Program-made: the position numbers and the translations under genes
Assembly (NCBI GenBank): GCA_024235955.1
Contig: JACKLJ010000001.1
Location: 667,501-731,500, forward strand
Length of the DNA stretch: 64,000 bases
Direction: 5' to 3'
Origin: Burkholderiaceae bacterium
Lineage (GTDB): Bacteria; Pseudomonadota; Gammaproteobacteria; Burkholderiales; Burkholderiaceae_C
The notes under the pieces: model-generated
Databases searched by the model: none
Told to the model about the DNA's origin: nothing
The model's input: the letters and a program-made list of their open reading frames with translations, nothing else
Shown: in pieces, positions 9,184-18,104 of the stretch
Layout: each line of letters starts with the position of its first letter
Position numbering within the stretch: position 1 is the stretch's first letter

Positions 9184-10404
9184 ATGAGCCAGCCAGCAGT
9201 TGCGCGTCCCGCTGGCGCCGCCGCCTGGATCGTGCTGGCTGCCGGCGTGAGCGCGGCGCTGCATGTGGGCAAGCTGCCGCCGGCCATCGGCGCGCTGCAG
9301 GCCTCGCTCGGCATCACGCTGGTGCAGGCGGGTTTTCTGCTGTCGCTGGTGCAGCTGGCGGCGGTGCTGCTGGGCATCGTGGCCGGGCTCACGGCCGAAG
9401 GGCTGGGCCTGCGGCGCTGCCTGCTGGGCGGGCTGGCCGTGCTGTCGCTGGCCGGCGCGGCCGGCGGCTTTGCGCACGGGCCGGGAGCGCTGCTGGCGCT
9501 GCGCGCGGTGGAAGGCCTGGGCTTCCTGATGGCCACCGTGCCGGCGCCCAGCCTGATCCGCCGCAACGTGCCGCTGCAGAGCGTCACCCGCATGCTCGGT
9601 TTCTGGGGCGCGTTCATGCCCTTCGGCACCGCGCTGGCGTTGCTGGCCGGGCCGCTGGTGATCGCCGCCGCCGGCTGGCCGACGTGGTGGTGGGGCACGG
9701 CGGCGGCTTCGGCGCTGATGGCGCTGGCGGTGTGGCTGGGCGTGCCGGCGGACGGCGCCGCGCCCGCGATGGCCAGCGTAGCTTCCGCGCCCGCTGCCGG
9801 CTGGCGCCAGCGCCTGGCGCAAACCCTGGGCGCCGGCGGGCCGTGGCTGGGTGCGCTCACCTTCGGCTTCTATTCGGCCCAGTGGCTGGCGGTGGTCGGT
9901 TTCCTGCCCACGCTCTACACCCAGGCCGGCTGGGGCGGCGCGCGCGGCGCGGTGCTGACGGCGCTGGTGGCGGCGGTGAACATGAGCGGCAACATCGCTG
10001 CCGGCCGCCTGCTGCACCGCGGCGTGCGGCCGCAGGCCCTGCTGTGGACGGGCTTCGGCGCCATGGCGCTGGGCGCCTGGCTGGCCTTCAGCGGTGCCAC
10101 GGCCGAGCTGCCGGCGCTGCGCTACGCCGGGGCGCTGCTGTTCTCCAGCGTGGGCGGGCTGATCCCGGGCACGCTGTTCGCGCTGGCGCCCACGTTGGCG
10201 CCGGGCGAGCGCACCATCGCCACCACCGTGGGCTGGATGCAGCAGTGGTCGGCCCTGGGCCAACTGGCCGGCCCGCCGGTGGTGGCCTGGCTGGCCAGCC
10301 ATGTGGGTGGCTGGCAATGGACCTGGGCCGTTACGGCAGGCTGCTGCGTGGCCGGCGCGCTGCTGGCGGGGCGCATCGCGCGGCGGCTAAGTGCCGACGT
10401 CTGA
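9184..10404 (+). CDS. MFS transporter, CynX/NimT-like
   Basis: This 406-aa protein has about 12 hydrophobic segments in the major facilitator pattern. They are arranged as two six-helix halves separated by a cytoplasmic loop near residues 190-215 (PADGAAPAM to GWRQRLAQ). The N-terminal half has the arginine-containing loop LGLRRCLLGG between helices 2 and 3. The substrate is unknown; overall shape resembles CynX/NimT-type permeases with poor motif A. It acts in the inner membrane. It begins 54 nt after the REP-like palindrome and is probably expressed separately from dgt. Confidence 0.85.
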   Translation: MSQPAVARPAGAAAWIVLAAGVSAALHVGKLPPAIGALQASLGITLVQAGFLLSLVQLAAVLLGIVAGLTAEGLGLRRCLLGGLAVLSLAGAAGGFAHGPGALLALRAVEGLGFLMATVPAPSLIRRNVPLQSVTRMLGFWGAFMPFGTALALLAGPLVIAAAGWPTWWWGTAAASALMALAVWLGVPADGAAPAMASVASAPAAGWRQRLAQTLGAGGPWLGALTFGFYSAQWLAVVGFLPTLYTQAGWGGARGAVLTALVAAVNMSGNIAAGRLLHRGVRPQALLWTGFGAMALGAWLAFSGATAELPALRYAGALLFSSVGGLIPGTLFALAPTLAPGERTIATTVGWMQQWSALGQLAGPPVVAWLASHVGGWQWTWAVTAGCCVAGALLAGRIARRLSADV

Positions 10405-10480
10405 TTCACGGCAGTGCCCTGCTCGCCTGATCGTGCGCATGCTAGGGTTGCAAATTGGTAACGACTGTGTGATTGTTTTT

Positions 10481-10508
10481 TTGAAATATGAACCAAACGG
10501 TTCAAAAT
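10481..10508 (+). promoter_or_regulatory. Predicted promoter with an operator-like palindrome in the spacer
   Basis: TTGAAA (10481-10486) and CAAAAT (10503-10508) are spaced by 16 nt. The spacer and -10 edge hold a perfect inverted repeat, TGAACC-AAAC-GGTTCA (10489-10504). The region is strikingly AT-rich next to its neighbours. The position suggests a repressor site controlling the gene at 10538; both promoter and operator are predictions. Confidence 0.5.
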
Positions 10509-10537
10509 AGAAAAAGTTTCTTTTTTTGGAGGGTGGA

Positions 10538-11434
10538 ATGATCGGCAAGAAAGCACTGTTGGCTGCAGCCCTGCTTGGTGCTGTTGCATCGGGCGCGTCG
10601 GCTGCCACGGCAACGTTCTCCTACACGGGTGCGGCCCAGACGTGGACAGTACCGGCGGGCGTGACGCAGGTGACACTGGATCTGCGCGGCGCTCAAGGCG
10701 GGGGATCCTACCCATGTTCTGGTGCTCGTCAGGAAGACGGCGGATTGGGTGGGCAGGCACAGGGTACGCTGGCCGTGACCCCCGGCCAGGTGCTGAACCT
10801 GTACGTCGGTGGTCAGGCAGTCGATGTGGGCAACATCACGCCCGCGCCCGGTGGCTTCAACGGCGGCGGTGACGGCGGCCAGTATGGCGCCGGCGGTGGC
10901 GGTGCCACCGACGTGCGCGTGGGCGGCACAGCCCTGGCCAACCGCGTCGCCGTTGCAGGCGGCGGTGGCGGCGGCAACACGGGTTGTCCGGAGCATGGCG
11001 CCGGCGGCAACGGTGGCGGCCTGAGCGGCGATGCGGGCACTCCGGGCGTTGGGGGCTCAACGGCAGCCGGCGGGGGCACGCAATCCTCAGGAGGCACCGC
11101 AGGTGCGGCCCCGGGCGTTGCGGGCCAGCTTGGCCTGGGTGGCAGCACGGCTTCCTACCATATCGGCGGCGGCGGCGGTGGCTATTACGGCGGCGGCTCG
11201 GCTTACGCGGCTGGCGGTGGTGGTGGGTCTTCCTACATTGCCGGTTTGTCGGGTGGATCGACCACTCCTGGCGTCCAGTCGGGCAATGGCTCCATCGTCA
11301 TCACTTACGCGGATGCCGTGGCGGCTCCGGTGGCGGTTCCGACCATGGGCGCCGGGATGCTGACGCTGCTGGCGGCAGCCTTGGCCGCTGTGGGTGCAGG
11401 GCATTCGGCCCGTCAGCGTCGGCGCCGCGGTTGA
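10538..11434 (+). CDS. Secreted glycine-rich protein with ALK/LTK-like Gly-rich domain and IPTL-CTERM-like tail
   Basis: This 298-aa protein begins with a signal peptide (MIGKKALLAAALLGAVASGASA). The body resembles the glycine-rich domain of ALK/LTK receptors (PF12810-type): YTGAAQTWTVPAGVTQVTL, LRGAQGGG, TPGQVLNLYVGG, GGFNGGGDGGQYGAGGGGAT and VAVAGGGGGG in the expected order, followed by long poly-Gly stretches (GGGGGGYYGGGSAY). The C terminus is VPTMG, a hydrophobic helix and RQRRRRG, like IPTL-CTERM sorting tails but without the usual Trp. An exosortase is not in the window. The ATG at 10538 is chosen because of GGAGGG at 10528-10533; an upstream in-frame TTG overlaps that site. It probably reaches the envelope or cell surface. 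Its role is unknown. Confidence 0.82.
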   Translation: MIGKKALLAAALLGAVASGASAATATFSYTGAAQTWTVPAGVTQVTLDLRGAQGGGSYPCSGARQEDGGLGGQAQGTLAVTPGQVLNLYVGGQAVDVGNITPAPGGFNGGGDGGQYGAGGGGATDVRVGGTALANRVAVAGGGGGGNTGCPEHGAGGNGGGLSGDAGTPGVGGSTAAGGGTQSSGGTAGAAPGVAGQLGLGGSTASYHIGGGGGGYYGGGSAYAAGGGGGSSYIAGLSGGSTTPGVQSGNGSIVITYADAVAAPVAVPTMGAGMLTLLAAALAAVGAGHSARQRRRRG

Positions 11435-11515
11435 CTCTAAGCGTGTGGCTGATGGCCGGACGCTAGCCAACCGCCCGGATCATTGGCCAACCGGTGGGAC
11501 GGGCACAATGCGGCC

Positions 11516-12103
11516 ATGTCCCCGAGCCACGAACCTCCCGGCCTGACGGCGGGTGCCATCGCCGACACCCGCCGCTGGCTGGAGCGCGCGGTGATCGGGC
11601 TGAACCTGTGCCCTTTTGCCAAGGCGCCGCACGTCAAGGGGCAGATCCACTACGCAGTGTTCGAGGGCGCCGAGCCGGCGGCGCTGCTGGCGATGCTGCG
11701 CACCGAGCTGCAGACGCTGGCCGCCGCCGACCCCGAGGCGCGCGAGACCACATTGCTGATCGCCCCGCGCGCGCTGCCCGATTTCCTCGATTTCAACGAT
11801 CTGCTGGACCAGGCCGATGCCCTGCTGGCCGAGCTGGGCCTGGAAGGCACGCTGCAGATCGCGCCCTTCCACCCGCGCTTCCAGTTCGCCGGCACCGCCG
11901 AGGACGACATCACCAACGCCACCAACCGCGCGCCGTATCCCACGCTGCACCTGATCCGCGAAGCCAGCATCGACCGCGCCGTGGCCGCTTTCCCCGAGGC
12001 CGAGACCATCTACGAGACCAACATGGCGACGCTGGAGCGCCTGGGACCGGACGGCTGGGCTGCGCTGGACGTCGGGCCTGGTGCGGCCGGGCACACACCA
12101 TGA
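11516..12103 (+). CDS. DUF1415 family protein
   Basis: This 195-aa cytoplasmic protein matches the DUF1415 family, whose function is unknown. Recognisable stretches are WLERAVIGLNLCPFAKAP near the N terminus, LIAPRALPDFLDFNDLLDQAD in the middle, and IAPFHPRFQFAGTAEDDITNATNRAPYPTLHLIRE towards the end. The conserved Cys in NLCPFAK and the His/Arg in the HPRFQF block could be functional. Its last codon overlaps the start of the methyltransferase gene by an ATGA junction, indicating translational coupling. The start chosen is the ATG at 11516; an upstream in-frame ATG at 11483 would add an unconserved extension. Confidence 0.88.
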   Translation: MSPSHEPPGLTAGAIADTRRWLERAVIGLNLCPFAKAPHVKGQIHYAVFEGAEPAALLAMLRTELQTLAAADPEARETTLLIAPRALPDFLDFNDLLDQADALLAELGLEGTLQIAPFHPRFQFAGTAEDDITNATNRAPYPTLHLIREASIDRAVAAFPEAETIYETNMATLERLGPDGWAALDVGPGAAGHTP

Positions 12104-13029
12104 ATGCTATGAACAAGAGAGCTGCCCACGGCGGCCAGAAGCCGGCTGGCGGCCCAAAACATGCAGAAAAGCCGGCCAGCGTGGCCGAGGCGCTGGAGCT
12201 GCGCGAGGGCCAGTCGATCGAGCTGCTGAAGGAGCTGCACATCCTCACGCGCGACGGGCGCATCAACCAGGATTCGCGCCGCAAGCTCAAGCAGGTGCGG
12301 CACCTGGTGCAGTTCATCACGCCACTGCTGGACGAGCTGCCGGCGCATGAAGGCGGCCCCACGCTGGCCGACCACGGCGCCGGCAAGAGCTACCTGGGCT
12401 TCATGCTGTACGACGCCTGGTTCGGTCCGCAGGGCCGCGGCACGATTTACGGCATCGAGACGCGCGAGGAACTGGTCGAGCGCTCACGCGCGCTGGCCGG
12501 ACGGCTGGGCTTCGAGCGCATGCGCTTTCTGGCGATCTCGGCCGCCGACGCGCGTGAGGCCGCGGCGCTGCCGGAGCGCATCGACATCGTCACCGCGCTG
12601 CACGCCTGCGACACCGCCACCGACGACGCCATCGCCTTCGGCCTGGCCAAGCAGGCGCGCGCCATCGTGCTGGTGCCCTGCTGCCAGGCAGAAGTGGCGG
12701 CCTGCCTGCGCCAGTCCAAGGCGCTGCAGCTGGCGCGCACGCCGCTGGCGGAGCTGTGGCGCCACCCGCTGCATACGCGCGAACTGGGCAGCCAGGTCAC
12801 CAACGTGCTGCGCTGCCTGTACCTGGAAGCGGCCGGCTACAGCGTGACGGTGACCGAGCTGGTGGGCTGGGAGCACAGCATGAAGAACGAACTCATCGTG
12901 GCCCGCTTCACCGGCCACAAAAAGCGCAGCGCGGCTGAGCGGCTGGCGGCGCTGTTGCAGGAGTTCGGGCTGGAAGAACTGGCCGCCACCCGTTTCAACC
13001 AGGTGGAACTGCCGCTGGCGGCGGCCTGA
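12100..13029 (+). CDS. SAM-dependent methyltransferase (Methyltransf_32-like)
   Basis: This 309-aa protein has a class I methyltransferase fold. The SAM-binding motif I is LADHGAGKSYLGFMLYDA near residue 90, followed by an acidic residue in YGIETREELV. The LHACDTATDDAI and VPCCQAEVA blocks are those of the Methyltransf_32 (PF13679) group, which includes proteins acting on RNA or unknown substrates. The N-terminal 30 residues are Lys/Gly-rich and basic, which could help nucleic-acid binding; that is inference. It overlaps the DUF1415 gene by 4 nt and is likely co-translated. The substrate is unknown. Confidence 0.85.
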   Translation: MNAMNKRAAHGGQKPAGGPKHAEKPASVAEALELREGQSIELLKELHILTRDGRINQDSRRKLKQVRHLVQFITPLLDELPAHEGGPTLADHGAGKSYLGFMLYDAWFGPQGRGTIYGIETREELVERSRALAGRLGFERMRFLAISAADAREAAALPERIDIVTALHACDTATDDAIAFGLAKQARAIVLVPCCQAEVAACLRQSKALQLARTPLAELWRHPLHTRELGSQVTNVLRCLYLEAAGYSVTVTELVGWEHSMKNELIVARFTGHKKRSAAERLAALLQEFGLEELAATRFNQVELPLAAA

Positions 13030-13071
13030 GCAGGCACGGGGCGCAGCGCAAGCCGGCCCCGAAAGCCCGGC

Positions 13072-13455
13072 TCAGTTCATGGTCATGTTGTTGACGACCT
13101 TGCGCACGCCCCAGACGCCCTGGGCGATGCGCAGTGCCAGCGTGCGACCTTCGATGCCATTGGCCGGCGTGCCGCTGATCATCACCGTGCCGTCGCCTTC
13201 CGAGGTGACGCGCAGGCCCTGGGCGCCCACGCGCGGGTCGGCGCGCAGCGCGGCCATCACGCGGTCTTCCAGGCGCTGCTCGTGGGCCTGGCGGGCGGCT
13301 TCCCGGTTGGACATGGGACCTCCTGAAGAACCGTAGCCGCCGCCTTCGTAGCCGTAACCGTAGCCGCCGCCGGCGCAGCCGGCCGTCAGTGCGGCGGCTG
13401 CCAGAGCGGCCGCGGATACCGCCATCCAGCGGGCGGAAGTTGCGATGCGGGACAT
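13072..13455 (-). CDS. BON-domain lipoprotein with Gly/Tyr-rich linker
   Basis: This 127-aa protein starts at an ATG with AAGGAGG upstream. A lipoprotein signal peptide ends in LTAGC, so the Cys would be acylated. A short Gly/Tyr-rich linker (GGGYGYGYEGGGYGS) follows. The rest is one BON domain: LEDRVMAALRADPRVGAQGLRVTSEGDGTVMISG, then a second helix and VWGVRKVVNNMTMN. BON domains are thought to bind phospholipid or stabilise the envelope (OsmY type). It probably sits in the outer or inner membrane facing the periplasm. A second BON lipoprotein lies just upstream on the same strand. Confidence 0.88.
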   Translation of the reverse strand: MSRIATSARWMAVSAAALAAAALTAGCAGGGYGYGYEGGGYGSSGGPMSNREAARQAHEQRLEDRVMAALRADPRVGAQGLRVTSEGDGTVMISGTPANGIEGRTLALRIAQGVWGVRKVVNNMTMN

Positions 13456-13542
13456 AGGGGCCTCCTTCTTGTCATCGGTACCGAACGGGTATCGGCCAGC
13501 CATCATAGCCAGCGCCCGGGGCGCTGCTTGTAGGCGGATGGC

Positions 13543-13950
13543 TCAGGGCTGCGCCATGCGGTCCACCACCTCGCGCACGCCGGGCACGCGGCGGGCGATG
13601 TCGACGGCGATGTTGCGCTCGGCCGCACTGCGCGGCGTGCCGCTCAGCACCACCAGGCCGCCCTCGAAGCCCTGCGCGCCGATGGCGGCGCCGGCCAGGC
13701 GCGGATCGGCCGCCAGCGCCTGGCGCACGCGGTCGGCCACGCGCTGGGCGCCGGCGGTGGAGCCGGAGGCGCCCTCGAACTCCTGGCCGGCGCGCTCCAG
13801 ATCGGGCAGGCGGATGTCGGGCACCGGCAGGTTCTGGGGCGTGGCTCCCCAGGGCGTGCCGCCGCTGCAGCCGGCCAGCGCAGCGGCCAGGCCGAGCGCG
13901 AGCAGGGCGCGGCGCGCCGGGGCGGAACGGAAGGGCTGGCGAGGGTGCAT
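13543..13950 (-). CDS. BON-domain lipoprotein
   Basis: This 135-aa protein has a signal peptide with lipobox LAGC (RALLALGLAAALAGCSGG), a linker, and one BON domain: RVADRVRQALAADPRLAGAA, LVVLSGTPRSAAERNIAVDIARRVPGVREVVDRM. The start at 13950 is the Met directly before the basic n-region (MHPRQPFRSAPARR); a longer open frame upstream is not signal-like. It shares its domain plan with the gene at 13072-13455, 87 nt downstream, and the pair probably arose by duplication. A role in envelope integrity is inferred from the family. Confidence 0.85.
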   Translation of the reverse strand: MHPRQPFRSAPARRALLALGLAAALAGCSGGTPWGATPQNLPVPDIRLPDLERAGQEFEGASGSTAGAQRVADRVRQALAADPRLAGAAIGAQGFEGGLVVLSGTPRSAAERNIAVDIARRVPGVREVVDRMAQP

Positions 13951-14163
13951 GTCGGCTCCTTGGGCGGTGCGGGATCGGCTCGGGTCCTGGGTTGCCAGGC
14001 AAGGGTGGCTACCCAGCCCCGATAACGCCCGGGCCGGCCCGGGCGGGGACAGCGCCAATGGTAGAGCCTGCGCGGGGCGGGGCCGTGGCGGGTTGTTTCA
14101 GGGGCAGACAGCGCTGCGCAGCGCGTGCGGGCCGAGGTTCAGCCGGCCAGGGCCGCACTGCGC

Positions 14164-14538
14164 TCAGGGCTTTGACAGGCTTGCGTTCCAGGGGAGAAAC
14201 AGAAAGCCGCCAGAGGCTTCCTGAAGAGCCCACTGAATCTCCATGAGCGTGTTGATCTCGTCGAGGGCCTCGGCCAGGTCTTCGATTTCAATCTCGAACC
14301 GCTCGGTGCAGGCGGACATTTCCGCCTCATGTTCCGTCCCCGCACCGACCCCGGCGGCTTCTGCCTGAACATGCTCCGCATTCGCCAGACGAACCATGAA
14401 CGAAGGGGAGCCTGGCAGATGGACGACCAGACGCCCGTCGGCTCTGTCGACCGTGAGGCCATATTCCATCAGCGAACTCTCTGCGCTTTCGAGAGTGGCC
14501 TTGCCTGGACGAAAGAAGATGTAGCAGGTATCGGACAT
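14164..14538 (-). CDS. Small acidic protein of unknown function
   Basis: I do not recognise this 124-aa protein. The N terminus MSDTCYIFFRPGKATLESAE suggests a globular cytoplasmic protein. The C-terminal third is strongly acidic (ERFEIEIEDLAEALDEINTLMEIQ) and probably helical, ending in GGFLFLPWN. There is no signal peptide. Base composition is somewhat less GC-rich than its neighbours. The start could also be the ATG at 14568, ten codons upstream, which would begin in an R1 repeat. An AGGAG is present between the two, but too far from 14538 to decide. It is on the same strand as prmC, 83 nt after the prmC stop. Confidence 0.7.
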   Translation of the reverse strand: MSDTCYIFFRPGKATLESAESSLMEYGLTVDRADGRLVVHLPGSPSFMVRLANAEHVQAEAAGVGAGTEHEAEMSACTERFEIEIEDLAEALDEINTLMEIQWALQEASGGFLFLPWNASLSKP

Positions 14539-14565
14539 GGTGTTGGCGGAATTTACTCCTGAATC

Positions 14566-14610
14566 CATAGCTGCTTGCGACCGCCAATCATGGCCTGGAG
14601 GCCGATTTGC
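14566..14610 (+). repeat. R1 repeat, copy 3
   Basis: Forward-sense copy between the prmC stop and the small acidic protein. It reads ATAGCTGCTTGCGACCGCC, then TGGCCTGGAGGCCGATTT; the inner GCCC/GGGC pair is weakened to ACCG/TGGC. Confidence 0.75.
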
Positions 14611-14620
14611 CTTGAAATTG

Positions 14621-15487
14621 TTACACCCGGCGCCCGCCCGAGCACCGCTCGATCCCGGCCAGGTCGCGGCGCGACTGCACGTCGGCAAAGCCGGCCGCCT
14701 GCAGCAGCGCACGCACGGCGGCGGCCTGGTCCCAGCCGTGTTCCAGCAGCAGCCAGCCGCCGGGCCGCAGGTGCGGCAGCGCGTCGGTGATGATGGCGCG
14801 CAGGTCGTCCAGGCCGTCGGCGCCGCTGACCAGCGCGCCAAGGGGCTCGTGGCCGAGCGCGGGCAGGTGCGGGTCGCCGGCGGCGATGTAGGGCGGGTTG
14901 CTGGCCACCAGCTCGAAGCGCTCGCCGACCACCGGGGCCCACCAGCGCGCCGGGCCTTCAAGAGCGGCATCGGCCTGCAGCCAGCGCACGCGCAGCGCCA
15001 GCCGCTCGGCGTTGGCCTGGGCGACGGCCAGGGCGTCGGCGCTGGCGTCGGTGGCGCTGAGCTGCGCCTGCGGGCGGCGGTGCGCCAGCGCCAGCGCGAT
15101 GGCGCCGCTGCCGGTGCCGAGGTCGAGCACGCGCGCCGGTGCGTCGGGCGGCAGCAGCTCCAGCGCCCAGTCGACCAGGGTCTCGGTGTCGGGGCGCGGG
15201 TCGAGCACGCGGGCGTCGACCTGCAGCTCGAGCCCGTGGAAGGCCTTGGTGCCGGTGAGGTAGGCCAGCGGCTCGCCGGCGATGCGGCGCGCGCACAGGG
15301 CGCCGAAGTGCGCGGCGGCCTCGGGCGGCAGCAGGTCGTCGTCGTGGGCGATCAGCCATGCGCGGTCAGCGGCCGGCCGGCCGAGCACGTGCAGCAGCAG
15401 CATCTGCGCTTCCGGGCGCGGCAGGCCCAGGCCCGTGGCCTGGGCCTGCCGCAGGGCCTGCGCCAGTGTGGATTGCTTCGAATTCAA
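14621..15487 (-). CDS. prmC: Peptide chain release factor N5-glutamine methyltransferase
   Basis: PrmC methylates the Gln of the GGQ motif of release factors RF1 and RF2, using SAM, and is needed for efficient termination. The 288-aa protein has an N-terminal helical substrate-binding domain (AQALRQAQATGLGLPRPEAQML), the fRPDTE-type block LDPRPDTETLVDWAL, motif I DLGTGSGAIAL, and the catalytic NPPYI motif. The start is a TTG at 15487, since family similarity begins only a few residues later and no ATG is available. That TTG lies at the edge of an R1 repeat. prfA, its usual neighbour, is 1.4 kb away beyond an antiporter on the other strand. Confidence 0.92.
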   Translation of the reverse strand: MNSKQSTLAQALRQAQATGLGLPRPEAQMLLLHVLGRPAADRAWLIAHDDDLLPPEAAAHFGALCARRIAGEPLAYLTGTKAFHGLELQVDARVLDPRPDTETLVDWALELLPPDAPARVLDLGTGSGAIALALAHRRPQAQLSATDASADALAVAQANAERLALRVRWLQADAALEGPARWWAPVVGERFELVASNPPYIAAGDPHLPALGHEPLGALVSGADGLDDLRAIITDALPHLRPGGWLLLEHGWDQAAAVRALLQAAGFADVQSRRDLAGIERCSGGRRV

Positions 15488-15528
15488 TAGCTGCCTGCGC
15501 CTGTCGTGATTGGGCTGGAGCCCGATTC
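15486..15528 (+). repeat. R1 repeat, copy 4, upstream of and touching prmC
   Basis: Forward-sense copy AATAGCTGCCTGCGCCTGTC, then TGGGCTGGAGCCCGATT. Read on the minus strand, its end GCAGCTATTGAATTCGAAG resembles the tail of copy 13 (GCAGCTATTGAAATTGAAG), so the first codons of prmC (TTG AAT TCG AAG) look repeat-derived. Confidence 0.8.
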
Positions 15529-15576
15529 TATGGTTAAACTAGGCTGCACGACCTCCGCCATCCACCGAACCGGCCC

Positions 15577-16849
<1,273 letters not shown>

Positions 16850-16863
<14 letters not shown>

Positions 16864-17935
16864 GCTCCAGATCGGCCAGCTGCTCGGCCTCGCGCGCGGC
16901 GCGCAGCGCGCCCACCACGTCGCGCAGGTCGCCCTCCATCACATTGGCCAGCTTGTACAGCGTGAGGTTGATGCGGTGGTCGGTCAGGCGACCCTGCGGG
17001 AAGTTGTAGGTGCGGATGCGGTCGGAGCGGTCGCCCGAGCCGATCAGGCCCTTGCGCGTGGCGGCCTCCCGGGCGGCGCGCTCGCTGCGCTCCTTTTCCT
17101 GCAGCCGCGCCTGCAGCACCTGCAGCGCCTTGGCCTTGTTGCTGTGCTGGCTGCGGCCGTCCTGGCATTCGGCCACCAGCCCGGTCGGCAGGTGCACCAC
17201 GCGCACGGCGGAATCGGTCTTGTTGATGTGCTGGCCGCCGGCGCCCGAGGCGCGGAAGGTGTCGATGCGCAGATCGGCCGGGTTGAGGGTGATGGCCTGC
17301 GCCTCGTCGGGCTCCGGCATCACGGCCACGGTGGCGGCGCTGGTGTGGATGCGCCCCTGCGTTTCGGTGACCGGCACGCGCTGCACGCGGTGGCCGCCGG
17401 ACTCGAAGCGCAGCTGCCCATAGGCGCCGTCGCCCGCCACGCGCAGCACGATCTCCTTGTAGCCGCCCAGCTCGGCGGGTGATTCGCTCATCACCTCCAC
17501 CCGCCAGCCCTGGCCTTCGGCGTAGCGGGTGTACATGCGCGCCAGATCGCCCGCGAACAGGGCCGATTCGTCGCCGCCGGTGCCGGCGCGGATCTCCAGG
17601 AAGGCGTTGCGCGCGTCGTCCGGGTCCTTGGGCAGCAGCATGCGCTGCAGCTCGGCGTCGAGCTGTTCGATCTCTGCTTCGGCAGCGGCGATCTCTTCAC
17701 CGGCCAGCTCGGCCATGTCGGCATCGCGCAGCATTTCGCGCGCGGCCACCAGATCGGCCTCGCGCTGCCGGTAGCGCGCCCAGCGCTCGGCCACCGCCGC
17801 CACCTCGGTGTGCTCGCGCGACAGGCGCATGAACTGCCCCATGTCGGCCATGATGTCAGGGCGCGAGAGCAGGAAGTCGAGCTCGGCGAGGCGGTCGGTG
17901 TAGCGCGACAGCTGGTTCTGGATGGCGGGAATCAT
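16850..17935 (-). CDS. prfA: Peptide chain release factor 1
   Basis: RF1 recognises UAA and UAG stop codons and triggers peptide release. The 361-aa protein has the family length. The catalytic GGQ is at residues 233-235 (GAGGQHINK), the same numbering as E. coli RF1, and Q235 is the PrmC target. The stop-codon recognition P-x-T motif reads PVT (QRVPVTETQGR) rather than the usual PAT, a tolerated variant. The N-terminal domain and GTGGDESA region are intact. The gene is transcribed from its own promoter after the pilY1 terminator. Its 3' end overlaps the antiporter gene by 14 nt. Confidence 0.97.
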
Positions 17936-18052
17936 GCGCGGGGAAAAGGCGAACTGGGCGCTCTAAATGCTTGGGGTCGATTGTGCCCGCAAGGGTCGGC
18001 CGCCCGCATGCGTACAGGCAGGCGCTGCTGGCCGTTGCGCCCAATGCAAAGA

Positions 18053-18087
18053 AAAAGGCGCCGCGGCGGTGAGCCGCGGCGCCTTTT
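18053..18087 (-). terminator. Bidirectional terminator after pilY1
   Basis: A perfect 15-bp inverted repeat (18053-18067 with 18073-18087, loop of 5) is flanked by A-run and T-run, so it works in both directions. On the minus strand it ends the minor-pilin/pilY1 transcript before prfA. Confidence 0.92.
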
Positions 18088-18104
18088 CGAGGTCGACCCG
18101 TGAA

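Noticed and set aside
7473..10317. Minus-strand frames of up to 795 residues antisense to dgt and the MFS gene
   Set aside because: Low-complexity composition typical of antisense frames; they run across two real genes and intergenic repeats.
10526..10540. TTG start for the glycine-rich protein
   Set aside because: It overlaps the ribosome-binding site; the ATG at 10538 is followed directly by the signal peptide.
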